From Craterostigma plantagineum (lineage: Eukaryota; Streptophyta; Magnoliopsida; Lamiales; Linderniaceae), in assembly GCA_027422505.1 (NCBI GenBank), contig JAPQWV010001418.1:1-64000 (forward strand): DNA of 64,000 nucleotides, read 5' to 3'. The stretch's first letter is position 1; every line of letters begins with the position of its first letter. Both the position numbers and the translations under genes were made by a program. The notes under the pieces are model-generated. The model ran no database searches. It saw only the letters and a program-made list of their open reading frames with translations, and was not told where the DNA came from. This document shows positions 9,533 to 23,025 of this stretch, piece after piece.

Positions 9533-12120
9533 TGTTGCACTTTTGATGAAGATATGAGGTTGAAGCTTGAATGAAAGATATTTTATGACGAGAAGAGAAA
9601 AAGAGTAGCTTTAAATCTTAAGATCATACGATGGTTCTCAGAACTTCATTTCATAACATACATATAAAACTTCATACATACATAATACATTCATCATCAT
9701 GCATACATATATAACATCACAATAATTACATGAAGACAATAAAACACACATCATACAAACACACAAACACATTATTACAACATGACAAACATAATGAGAA
9801 TACCATGACTCCTCAAAAAACATAACCATATGAGTTAGGTATAACATATATCTAACTCATTTATGAAATATATTATATAATTGGAAGAAACTTAGTAATT
9901 CACCACTCCTCCTTAAGTTTCTTCATGACGCTTAAACGACACTTAGACGTTTGAGCCTTCCCTTGGGCAATAGCTTTATCATCATATCCGTATATTTATC
10001 GTGAGAACGACATTGATCAAATTTTACCTTATCATCCTCTTTAACTTGAGCATGGAACTTGATTTCGACGGTTTCTACATTTGCAGCGGCTTCATCATGA
10101 ATGACAAGCTTTGGCTTCGACATGCTCCTCCTCATTCTAGACTTCTTTAAGGGATTGAGAGCCAAGTGTTGAATCTGAATATTTTCGCCCATCACCATCT
10201 CGTCCTTCATCACATGTTCGCGTTCATCATGCTTAGTTACTTCCTTTAGCGAGGAAGTTTCCAACATAGCATACATACATTTTTCATACTCCATAGACGA
10301 GTCGAGAGATGAGTCGTCTTCATCGTGTGAAACATAGTTAACATCTTCACATATTTCATTGAACTTCATAGGAAAGCTTTTTCCAACCATAGCAACCTTA
10401 GCTAAAATCACATCATTCGGATCATAGACAACACATGCGTGGTCTTTGAATAAAAGAGAGTATCCTTTTTCCATCATTATCGACACACTCACAAGATTTT
10501 GAGTTAGATGAGGAACAAAGAGAACTTCGGGTATATACTTTGTACCTCGTTTTGTTTTGACCGGTATCGATCCCTTCCCTTCGGCTTCAATAACCTTGCC
10601 ATTTCCTAGTCGTACCTTCGTCTTGATGGATTTGTCCAAGCTCACAAACATCTTTTCATCTTTGCACATGTGACTTGTACAACCACTATCAATGAGCCAT
10701 GTTTGCTCACTTTTCTCCTCGGGAGTCGCCATAAATAGCCATTCTTTAGCCTCTTCATGATCATCGGAGACGTTGGCTTGTTGTGGTTGAACGTTGTCTT
10801 GTTTTTTAAGCCGATAATTCCTTTCAAGATGCCCCATTTTCTTACAATAGTTGCACCGGATTGCGCCTTTTTCCTTGTACCAACAATCACTTTCAATGTG
10901 GTTGTTTCGAAAGCATATTTTGCACGATCGGGTTGGCTTTGCTTTGTGTTTGTAATTTTGAGCACCTTGATCTTCATCATCCCTGTCTTCATCTTGCCTT
11001 GTGCCTTCTTTTACTACTTGTTTTCCTTTGATCTTCACTTTAAAGGCCGGAAAAGCTCCTTCGGTGGTATCTTCTTCTCTCATGTTTGCTCGTTGCTCTT
11101 GAGTTTGAAGCTTGCTAATGAGCTCCGCAACAGATAGAGTCTTGAGGTCACATGATTCTTCGATAGCCGAAATCTTTGCCTCAAATTTTGAAGGTAGGCT
11201 TATCATCATCTTTTCCACCACCTTTGCATCGTTGAACTCTTCTCCCGTCAACCTTATTTTGTTAACAAGGTCTAAAAGCTTGGAAGAGTAATCTTTCACC
11301 GAGTCTCCATCCTTCATTTTCAACATTTCAAACTCTATTTTTAATGTTAAGAGTTTGATGCTCCTCACCCTTTCGCTTCCTTCGAACTCTTCCTTCAACT
11401 TATCCCAAGCTTCTTTTGGACTTTCACAAGTCATGATTCTTGTGAAGATTGTATCGGAGAGAGACGAGTGTAAACATGTGAGAGCTTTTGGTTTTTTCGC
11501 GAGGTCTTCTTCGTGCTTCTTCATTTGAGCGATCGTCGGGTTTGCTCGTAAGGCCGGCGGTTCTTCATCATTTTCTACTACATTTCATAGGCATAGCGCT
11601 TTCAAATATGCCTTCATCTTGATCGCCCATATGTGATAGTTTTCGCCGTTGAAAACCGGAGGCCCCGTGCTTAGAGAGTTGCTCGCCATCTTCGTCGCTT
11701 TCTTCTACGGTGTATTTTTTTTCACAAGTCCCTCAAGAATAAAGCTCTGATACCATGTTGCACTTTTGATGAAGATATGAGGTTGAAGCTTGAATGAAAG
11801 ATATTTTATGATGAGAAGAGAAAAAGAGTAGCTTTAAATCTTAAGATCATACGGTGGTTCTTAGAACTTCATTTCATAACAAACATATAAAACTTCATAC
11901 ATACATAATACATTCATCATCATGCATACATATATAACATCACAATAATTACATGAAGACAATAAAACACACATCATCCAAACACATTATTACAACATGA
12001 CAAACATAATGAGAATATCATGACTCATCAAAAAACATAACCATATGAGTTAGGTATAACATACATCTAACTCATTTATGAAATATATTATATAATTGGA
12101 AGAAACTTATTAATTCAACA
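9533..12120 (-). mobile_element. Deleted Ty1/copia element (gag-protease only) in RKD exon 2
   Basis: LTRs at 9533-9905 and 11756-12120 are clearly similar and have TG..CA ends. The target duplication GTTCC lies at 9528-9532 and 12121-12125. On the minus strand the 5' LTR is followed by a tRNA-Met primer-binding site (ATGGTATCAGAGC, about 11743-11755), the gag-protease frame and a purine-rich tract beside the 3' LTR. Integrase and reverse transcriptase are deleted. The paralogous RKD exon in unit B is uninterrupted, so the insertion postdates the duplication. The layout resembles TR-GAG elements. Confidence 0.95.
9932..11524 (-). CDS. Copia gag-protease polyprotein, internally deleted
   Basis: A continuous 530-codon frame. 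Residues ~1-150 are a copia gag (UBN2-type: DTIFTRIMTCESPKEAWDKL, LTLKIEFEMLKM). Two zinc knuckles follow: CKICFRNNHIESDCW (~201-215, complete) and CNYCKKMGHLERNYR (~224-238), whose last Cys is Tyr. The aspartic protease motif WLIDSGCTSHM is at ~276-286, with LVSVSIMMEKGY further on. The tail DMMIKLLPKGR resembles the extreme C-terminus of copia pol, so one large deletion appears to have joined protease to the pol end in frame. It could still supply Gag and protease. An open frame this long among decayed neighbours suggests a young insertion. Confidence 0.93.
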   Translation of the reverse strand: MKKHEEDLAKKPKALTCLHSSLSDTIFTRIMTCESPKEAWDKLKEEFEGSERVRSIKLLTLKIEFEMLKMKDGDSVKDYSSKLLDLVNKIRLTGEEFNDAKVVEKMMISLPSKFEAKISAIEESCDLKTLSVAELISKLQTQEQRANMREEDTTEGAFPAFKVKIKGKQVVKEGTRQDEDRDDEDQGAQNYKHKAKPTRSCKICFRNNHIESDCWYKEKGAIRCNYCKKMGHLERNYRLKKQDNVQPQQANVSDDHEEAKEWLFMATPEEKSEQTWLIDSGCTSHMCKDEKMFVSLDKSIKTKVRLGNGKVIEAEGKGSIPVKTKRGTKYIPEVLFVPHLTQNLVSVSIMMEKGYSLLFKDHACVVYDPNDVILAKVAMVGKSFPMKFNEICEDVNYVSHDEDDSSLDSSMEYEKCMYAMLETSSLKEVTKHDEREHVMKDEMVMGENIQIQHLALNPLKKSRMRRSMSKPKLVIHDEAAANVETVEIKFHAQVKEDDKVKFDQCRSHDKYTDMMIKLLPKGRLKRLSVV

Positions 12121-12327
12121 GTTCCCATGTTCTGCAAGAAAGACAAGTTTTTGTCGTAAAGAAACCCCAAAAAAGTTTATTTATGTACATATCCACGCAC
12201 ACACACAAAGGAAAATATGAAGATATAATGTAAGAGAAAAATACCCAAACGGTGAAGGCTCATCAAAGAAGAAGCTCTCGAGATCATTCTGATTCTCCAA
12301 CTTTAAGGCAATCTCCCTTGAAACCAT

Positions 12328-12655
12328 TGTAAAAATAGGTGAGTATTTTTAATATATGAAGCTTCAATTGTGTTGAAGTACGGTAAAATAGGATGAATTA
12401 GATGGCGTCTGTAGATATGTGTGTGTATATTATATATGAGGATGTAATATGTAGTGCATGCATCAATCAATGTGCATAGAAAAATGGAGTTACGTGCACA
12501 TGATTATGAGAATTACAATATATAATTAGTAGATTCAATGAGTACAGTAATATAATTTTGAATTTCAACAAAACGATGATCAAACTTCACCCGATATTAT
12601 TATAATGCAAGCATTTATAATTTATTATCACTTCCAATGATTACAAGGTATTAGG
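12328..12655. promoter_or_regulatory. Upstream region of RKD copy A
   Basis: About 330 bp between the RKD A start codon and the gag-type LTR element, clearly homologous to 27610-27925. A TATATTATATATGAGG stretch near 12427 is a possible TATA region. No other site can be defended. Confidence 0.4.
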
Positions 12656-15478
<2,823 letters not shown>

Positions 15479-15483
15479 CTAGG

Positions 15484-16082
15484 CGTATATGAATTTGAAC
15501 ACAACTTTCGAGGCAAAGAAGATATGGTTTAAACTTCAATATCATAATCTATATAGGGATCAGAGAGTGTAACTCCTGGTTTGTTTTCTTGTGTTTTGTG
15601 ATGATCATCGATGTTTAAGCCAACGTAGGTATTATTATTATTATCATAAATGACTTAAGGTTAATTGCTTATGAAATCAGGAATTAAGGAAATTGCATGA
15701 TTCAACATTTTTTCTTTCGACTGGAATATGCTTCTTACGTGAATGTCGAATTACGCCACATATAGCGACAAATTCGCGAATGACGTGGCAGTATGATAAC
15801 ATATTGGACAACAATATGCTTATTACGTGGATGTCGAATGATGCCACATATGCATATCGATGTCCACGTAGTTTTACCGATTTGAAATTTTCACCATTGT
15901 CATATGAACTTCGAAAAGTTTATCCTAATAGCATATCCAACCCACAACATGAAGATAAAGTTAATTCTGCACAATATTACAGCTGGTACAGTGCTTTTAC
16001 TCCAATTCATAAACTCTAATTTTAACTTCACTCCAACCCATTAACTCAATTTTCTAATCAAAAAATTAAATTCTTATAATAA
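15484..16082. other. Intergenic, shared by both units
   Basis: Matches 30433-31041. It contains two imperfect direct repeats of ATGTCGAATTACGCCACATAT (near 15743 and 15831). No gene is recognised; the ORF at 15693-16019 is not conserved in unit B. Confidence 0.55.
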
Positions 16083-16388
16083 AATTTTGGCACCGAAAAT
16101 TTGGAGAAGAAGGAGGTAATACGAGGCACACTCATGTAAACACTTCACTCAAGGAATCCACCAAGAGTCCAGTGTAGGATAGAGACAAGCTTAAAGCTCA
16201 ACAACAATATTTTTATTCAATCTCCCATTCTTCATTACAAAAGGGGCTTTTAATGAGACGAAAATACATGCAAAAATAAGGGAAATTTAAATGAGAATGA
16301 AGGACTGATATCCAACGAGTTCCATGCAAAAAGGACCAAAGAACTAGACGATCTTTCCAAATTCCCGCACTTGTGACTATTCTGGCAG

Positions 16389-19300
16389 TCAGTAGTCAAA
16401 TGGCCATTTACTTCCTCTTGCCTTCATATTTTTTGTGCCATTAATTTCTTTAGAAACTAGTCTTCCGTGGCTTTCCACTGGCAGTAAATTCGCCCCCTGA
16501 GTCGCAGCCAGTAAAAGCATTTTAATGTTAGAAGTTGACAGTTGGACGAGGGTTTTCTCTGTGTCATTCTCCCCGGGTTGAAAAAGATTCGCCCTCGAAT
16601 CTGTATCGAGTTTATTACTGATATACGGTGATAGGTCTAAGACATTGAAAGTATCCGAAACGCCATATTCTTGAGGAAGTTCCACCTTGTAAGCATTGTC
16701 TCCTAACTTCTTCAGTATTTTAAAAGGTCCATCAGCCCTCGGTTTAAGCTTCCCATGACGTCTACGCGGGAATCGATCCTTCCTTAAATGAATCCAAACC
16801 AAATCTCCCTCTTCGAAGACTAGCTTCTTCGGACTCTTGTTTGCAGCCAGTTGATACTTCTCATTTTGATTGATAATTTCTTGACGAACTTGCTCATCCA
16901 ATCGTTTGATGTGCTTCGCACGCTCCTCCTCGTCGCCACTAAGATGAAGATCAGCAGAACGAGGACTCAAACCCAACAGCGTAATCGGGTTACTACCGTA
17001 CACAATTTTAAACGATCTTTGCTTAGTCGCCTGACTTGTCGAGCTATTATAAGCAAACTCTGCTTGAGCCAAAACCGTATCACACTGGCGTGGATTCTTG
17101 CCGATTAAACTCCTTAGCAAGTTCCCCAAGCTCCTACTTACCACCTCGGTTTGCCCGTCAGTTTGAGGGTGATGAGGCGAACTAAATTGCAGCTTGGTTC
17201 CCATTTTCCTCCAAAGTGTACGCCAAAAGTGGCTCACAAACTTGGAATCCCGGTCAGAATTAATCGTTTTGGGAATTCCTTGCAGCCGTACAATCTCTCA
17301 GAAGTAAAGATCTGCGACATGATTAGCATCCAAAGTCTTTATACAAGGAATAAGATGCGCCATTTTCGAAAACCGGTCGACAACCACCATGATTGAATCT
17401 TTGTTTCTTTGAGTGCGAGGTACCCAACGACAAAGTCCATACTCACATCCTCCCATGGACTTGTTGGCACCGGGAGTGGAGTGTACAAACCCGTATTGGC
17501 CATAACTCCTCGCAATGTGGCAAATTCTGCACCTTTCTACGCAATTCTTGACATCTCGATCCATTCGTGGCCAATAAAATTTCTCCCGAGCAAGTCCAAG
17601 AGTCTTATCCGTTCCAAAATGTCCAGCAAGGCCTCCGCTATGAGCCACCTCAATAATGGCTTGCCATAGCGAGCAATTTGGAATACACAATCGTTTATCT
17701 TTGAAGAGAAAACCATCGTGAATTAAAAATAAATTGAATGGCGCCTTCAAGCACTCGGTCCAATGGGGAAAAAGTAAGGATCATCCTTGTAGATATCCTT
17801 GATCACTTCAAAACAACCTACCTTTAATTGTAATGTAGATAATATCGCGTACCGTCGACCTAGAGCATCAGCGACCCGGTTGAGACCTCCAAATTTATGC
17901 TTGATGACAAAGTTGAAGGCTTGAAGAAATTCGACCCATTTTGCATGACGAGCATTCAGTTTCTGTTGGGGTGTTCAAATACTTCAAAGCCTCATGATCT
18001 CAAAAGAGCACAAATTCCTTATGAAGGAGGTAATGCTGCCAATGATCCAAAGCTCAAAATGATGGCGAAGAACTCCTTGTCGTAGTTGGTATAATTTTGG
18101 CGTGAATGATTCACCATCCCACTAAAGAATGCAATCGGCCTCCCTTCTTGCCAAAGAACTCTACCAATTCCTACGTTGGAATCGCTGTCTACTTCGAAAA
18201 CTTTATCGAAATCCGGGAGTTGTAAGACGGGAGCTTTCGACATCTTTTGCTTGAGGAGTTCGAAGCTTCTTTGGGCCTCTTCATTCCATCTGTAGCTGCC
18301 TCCCTTCAAACATTCGGTTATCGGTGCAATAATAGTGCTGAAACGTTTTACGAACCTTCGATAAAATGGTGTTAGACCATGAAAACTTCGAATCTCGTGG
18401 ATCGTCTTTGGAATGGGCCAACTCAGAATAGCTTCAACCTTTGTCTCGTCCACCTTGATGCCCTCTAAAGAAACGACATAGCCTAAAAAGATAAGGCAGG
18501 AGGCGAAGAAATGGCACTTCTTCAAGTTCACGTATAACCGCTCCTTCCTTAGTACCTCAAATACTTGTCGAAGATGCTCCAAGTGTTCCTCCGGGCTGGA
18601 AGTGTACACGAGGATATCGTCAAAGTAGACGACAACAAATTTCCCAACAGATGTCTTAAAGACGTGATTCATGAGCCGCATAAAAGTAGAAGGGCGTTAG
18701 AAAGGCCAAAGGGCATAACCATCCACTCATAGAGACCATCTCTCGTCTTGAATGCGGTATTCCACTCATCTCCTGGCCTCATTCGAACCTGATGATAGCC
18801 ACTCCGCATATCAAACTTCGAACAAATCTTGAATTCATGTAGTTGGTCAAGGAGGTCATGGAGCCGAGGGATAGGAAACCGGTATTTTACAGTGATCTTA
18901 TTCACCGCTCTACTGTCAATGCACATGCGCCATGATCCGTCTTTCTTTGGTACAAGAAGGGCTGGAACAGCACACGAGCTTTTGCTTTCTTGCACAAAAC
19001 CCTTCGCCAAAAGTTCCTCGACTTGCCGTTGCAGTTCTTCATGCTCCTTAGGACTCATTCTATAGGCAGCCTTGTATGATATTGATGCTCCAGGGATTAA
19101 ATCGATGCAATGTTGTATACTTCGCATCGGAGGAAGTCCTTGTGGAATCTCTTCGGGCACCACATCATGGAATTCCTACGGGATTGGACCGTGAGTGGGA
19201 CGTCAAGAATCTCTTCGTTCTCTTCCAAAATCACCAAAGCGTCTCCACCGCTTCCTCGATCATTTTCTCAACCTGTGATTTGAAGAGTAGATTGTTCCCT

Positions 19301-19611
19301 CCCAGCTTTGGAACGCTTGTCCTCCAACTTTGAAGGTCCCAAAATAATCTTCTCACCATCTTTTACGAAGGTATAAGTGTTCCGAAACCCGCAATGATGA
19401 GTTTTCGATCATATTGCCAAGGTCTTTCAAGAAGCAAACGACACGCGTCCATGGGAATAACATCGCACCATACTTTATCCTTATATTTCTTTCCGATAGA
19501 AAACTGAACAAGACTCCTCTTGGTCACCTTTAACTCGTTACCCTTCCGAAGCCATGAAAGTTTGTACGGTTGGGGATGATCTTCCATCTTCAGTTTTAGC
19601 TTATCCACCAT
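16389..19611 (-). pseudogene. Gypsy pol remnants: protease, RT, RNase H, integrase
   Basis: In order on the minus strand: protease segment with DKLKLKMEDHPQPYKL and CRLLLERPWQYDRKL (19363-19611); reverse transcriptase fingers and palm [20 protein letters not shown] (18669-19163); catalytic YFDDIL, FLGYVVS and RNase [13 protein letters not shown] stretch (18019-18681); integrase zinc domain HSGG..HFG..CRICHIA and catalytic core start [13 protein letters not shown] (17298-17750); core end [10 protein letters not shown] and GPFKILKKLGDNAYKVELP module (16389-17237). The frame changes between blocks. Pol order with integrase last identifies Ty3/gypsy. No chromodomain was seen after the GPF module. 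Confidence 0.92.
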
Positions 19612-20797
19612 CGTAGCTGATACAACATTTTCGCAGCTTCCTCCGTCAATGATAACATTGCCACCTTACCATGAGAAGAGCACCTTGTTTGAAAGATGTT
19701 GTTCCGCAGCCATGCATCCTCCTCCACATGGGTGGTATTAAGGCTACGGCGTAAGACCAACAATTCACCCCGATCCTCGCACGTGATTTCATCCACCGCT
19801 TCAGGAGCGTCATCATATAAGGGTTCTGACTCGTTGGGGCGGTCATCAACTTCTTCTTCGATAAGAGTTACGACCCTCCGATTCGGACAATCCGACGCAA
19901 TGTGCCCAAAACCCTTGTATTTGAAGCAAGTTTTTTTGTTATTGGAACCACCAGGCTTTGCTGTATTCCCCTTGTAGGCAGCTACGCCATCCTTTGCACC
20001 ATTTTCCGATGTGTTCTTAGCAACAGACGACCCTCCGTGGGAGGAGTATTCTTGTTTGAGCTGAAGCGGCCTGTCACTCGGCTTGATTCCTGTTTTTGCT
20101 TCTCCACCTTCAGAGCTAACTTACACACATCATTGTAGGTCCAATATGGCTGCAATTGAACACATTCCCAATTTCGTACCTAAGCCCTCCAAGAAATCGA
20201 GCAATAATCTGTTCATCCGGTTCATAACATCACATTTCATCCTAAGATTTTCAAATTCAGCTATGTAATCCTCCACAGACAGCTCCCTTTGCGTGAAATT
20301 GTGATATTTGAGGAAGGCATCTTGGCGGTAATTATCCGGTAAAAATCTCCTGCGGAGCTCCTTCCTCATGTTGCTCCACACCCTAATCCTTGATTTGCCC
20401 TCTTGAGCTCGTTGTGTGTTCAGATGTTGCCACCAAAGAGAAGCATATTTCTTCAGTTTAATTGAAACAAACTTCACTTTCTGATCTTCTGGAACCTCCC
20501 TAAACTCAAGGACACTTTCGACGGAGTTGAGCCAATCAAGAAGCTCGTCGGGATCGCTTTTTCCCACAAAGTCGGGGACATCAATTTTGAAGTCGATTGA
20601 TTTCCCACGTCGCAGCCTCTCCTCCCCGGTTGAGTCGTTACCTGAGTTATCGTATTCATCATTGTAAAAAACATTATAGTCATTCGAAGAGTCACCTTCG
20701 GAATCATGACCCTGAACATCACGATTCGGAAGTTCGCTGCGTGCAAATCTCGAGTTGTTGCACTTGTCTCCTTAAATCGTCCAGTTCGATGTCTCAC
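19596..20797 (-). pseudogene. Gypsy gag remnant
   Basis: The capsid part contains LLDWLNSVESVLEFREVPED, KYASLWWQHL, RRRFLPDNYRQDAFLKYHNF and VEDYIAEFENLRMKCDV (20130-20567), typical of Ty3/gypsy retrotrans_gag. A zinc-knuckle region (TCFKYKGFGHIASDCPNRR, about 19880-19940) lies downstream in another frame, and the protease entry (DEITCEDRGELLVLRRS) follows. Several frameshifts separate the parts, so no full polyprotein can be made. Confidence 0.88.
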
Positions 20798-21347
20798 AGA
20801 TCGCGCTCATGCCTTGAAGTCCTTCGACGAGGCGGCATCTCCGACCTTAGCTCTGATACCAAGTTGGCACTGAAATTTTGGAGAAGGAGGTGATACGAGG
20901 CACACTCACGTAAACACTTCACTCAAGGAATCCACCAAGAGTTCAGTGTAGGATAGAGACAAGCTTAAATCTCAAAAACAATATTTCTATCCAATCTCCC
21001 ATTCTTCATTACAAAAGGGGCTTTTAATGAGACGAAAATACATGCAAAAATAAGAGAAATTTAAATGAGAATGTTGAAGGACTGATATCCAACGAGTTCC
21101 ATGCAAAAGGGACCAAAGAACTAGACGATCTTTTCAAATTCTTGCACTTGTGACTGTTGTGGCTGTCAGTAGTCAAAATGGCCATAACCTCCTCTTCCCC
21201 ATATTTTTTTGTGCCATTAATTTCATTATAAATTAGACTTCCGTGGCTTTCCGCTGGTAGTAAATACGCCCCCTGAGTCGCAGCCAGTAAAAGCAGTTTA
21301 ATGTTAGAAGTTGACTGTTGGACGAGGGTTTTCTCTGTGTCAAATTT

Positions 21348-22423
21348 ATATAATAATAATTAATATGTCAATAAATTATAATAGTTAATATTTAAAATTA
21401 ATTAAATTATAAACTTAGCATATTATTTAATTATAATTTTACTAAATTAAAACGAAAATACAAATAAATAATGGGAAATTAAATTATTTTTACTTTTATT
21501 ATTATAAGAATATCAAATATTTAAATGTAATTTATATATTTTTATTAAATAAATTATAAATAAATAGAAAGTACAACACAATTTCGTGTTGAAAATTGTG
21601 TGTACTCTACATCTAGCGTATCTCTGCTAATCAACACGATATTAGTGTTAGATATAAAATCACATTGGAGTAAAAAGACGTACACAACAATGCGTACCCG
21701 TTGGAGATGCTCTAAATAGTTTAGAAAAATGCGGAATTTGCAAGTTCGTTAAAGTAAATGTTTAGATGGATAAATGATCAAATTGACACCCTTCTTTCAC
21801 GGGAGTTAAAAAATACTATGATGGCTCCGTTGCTTTCTATTTTTTTTACTAGATTCTTTTTTTGTATTTTATTCAGCAATCCGTTTCTTTGTGCAATTAA
21901 TTTAAAGTTGTATTTTTATTAATCTCTGTCTTGGAATTCAGCGGAGTTTTTTTTTCCTACTGTCGAACTCATTTTACTTTTCAAAAATATCCTAGGGAAT
22001 ATTGATTTTCCCAATATGCAAAATTTATTTCCGATTTTTTGTTTTTGAGTTTCAGTTGTGAATTTTATTTATGCAGATGTTTATCCAACTCTGAATTTGC
22101 AGAACTCCTTGGCACTGACTGAAAGTTTCAGGAATTACGAGCGAAAACCACCATTCACCTCATATATATGGTCTGCAGAAATTTCACAGGCTTAGGAAGA
22201 AAGAAAAATAAAGGACGCTTTAAAATCAACCATTAACCACAAATTTACAGACACACGCCTAATAAGAACATAGTATCGAAAGCCCAGACAAACTCTTGGG
22301 ACACAGCTTAAATACATATACTTGAGACATTTGTGTGGAAGACAATCTTGAAAGACCTTAGACCTTTTACATTATACATATATAAGAGCTGGTCTACAAC
22401 AACATTGAGATAGATATTTGCTT
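21348..22423. other. AT-rich intergenic, partly shared with 36155-37097
   Basis: AT-rich flank right of the gypsy element. The part near 21750-21890 is missing from unit B. A conserved stretch near 22060-22190 is shared by both units and may be 3' untranslated sequence of the small membrane-protein gene. No gene is recognised on plus. Confidence 0.5.
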
Positions 22424-22811
22424 TTATAAAGCCGGGAAAAACCAACCAATAGTCAAACCAACCAAAAATCCAGCACCGACAAGGCTCATACCGACAGCAA
22501 AAGCAAGCACATTTTCATACAGAGCGTTTAGGTCGTCCATGGTTCTTTTCCGAGCCCGCCTTTTGATGATTCTTCCTTGTCTTGTTGCCTTTAGTACGAG
22601 GCCAATTTGAGAATTTTGGAGTGGTAAGAGATTTGGCATGATCGTTCCTCTTGAGTGTAAGGCATATCGTCACAAGTTGCAATAAGCGACGCCATTGTCT
22701 ATAAGCAAAGATGCAAGAAGCTTGTTGGAGAAAGAGGTTTATCATGTGATCCTTTTCGTCGCAAGCTGCTTGGGGTAATTCAGCCTCTCTAGCACGTTTT
22801 GGGAATGGCAC
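22424..22811 (-). pseudogene. Small membrane-protein remnant, copy A, unknown family
   Basis: The minus strand encodes a basic segment (TKGNKTRKNHQKAGSE) followed by MDDLNALYENVLAFAVGMSL, a hydrophobic run and the ending GLTIGWFFPAL, which suggests one C-terminal membrane anchor. In this copy the basic and hydrophobic parts are in different frames because of an extra A in the run near 22536-22540, and the methionine codon used in copy B (MARTKG) is altered. I do not recognise the family. Copies A and B carry different lesions, so the ancestor was probably a real gene of about 60 codons or the last exon of a longer one. Confidence 0.4.
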
Positions 22812-23025
22812 GGTGCTTCTAACAGCTGTGCTCTGCTGAGATTACCACTCGTTGGTTCACGGTATCCGATGAAGATGATGATACCACCTTGGCTGGACTG
22901 AACCTATTGCCGCTGCAGAGGCGAAAACAAGATTGCAGAAACCTTAAAGTTTTTGCGGAAGGAAGAAGGTTTACGTCTTTTATGAGTGCATTTTTCACTT
23001 TTGAAATTGAGAATAAGGCTTACAG

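Larger units (their letters stand above)
8753..12327 (-). pseudogene. RKD-type RWP-RK gene, copy A, broken by a copia element
   Basis: Exon 1 (12327-12245) encodes MVSREIALKLENQND...PSPFG and is intact. Exon 2 starts at 12131 but is split by the 9533-12120 insertion and resumes at 9532-9018; exon 3 is 8942-8753. Compared with the intact copy B there is a 2-base deletion around 9249, a 1-base deletion inside the RWP-RK basic motif around 9058, and a 7-base insertion with a stop in exon 3 near 8825-8835. The RWP-RK helices (EEIRKYFDVPITKAARELNV) remain readable. RKD proteins are DNA-binding regulators of egg-cell and early embryo programmes; this copy cannot encode one. Confidence 0.93.
16088..21342 (-). 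mobile_element. Ty3/gypsy LTR retrotransposon, unit A copy
   Basis: LTRs at 16088-16566 and 20865-21342 (479 and 478 bp) have TGGCAC..TGTGTCA-type ends on plus; the duplication AATTT lies at 16083-16087 and 21343-21347. On the minus strand the 5' LTR is followed by a primer-binding site (TTGGTATCAGAGC near 20851-20864). Gag, protease, reverse transcriptase, RNase H and integrase remnants follow, then a purine tract (about 16567-16580). The coding region is broken in several frames. The two LTRs are visibly diverged, consistent with an insertion older than the duplication. Confidence 0.95.

Noticed and set aside
10757..11137. 126-codon plus-strand frame
   Set aside because: It is antisense to the zinc-knuckle region of the copia gag and shows no family signature.
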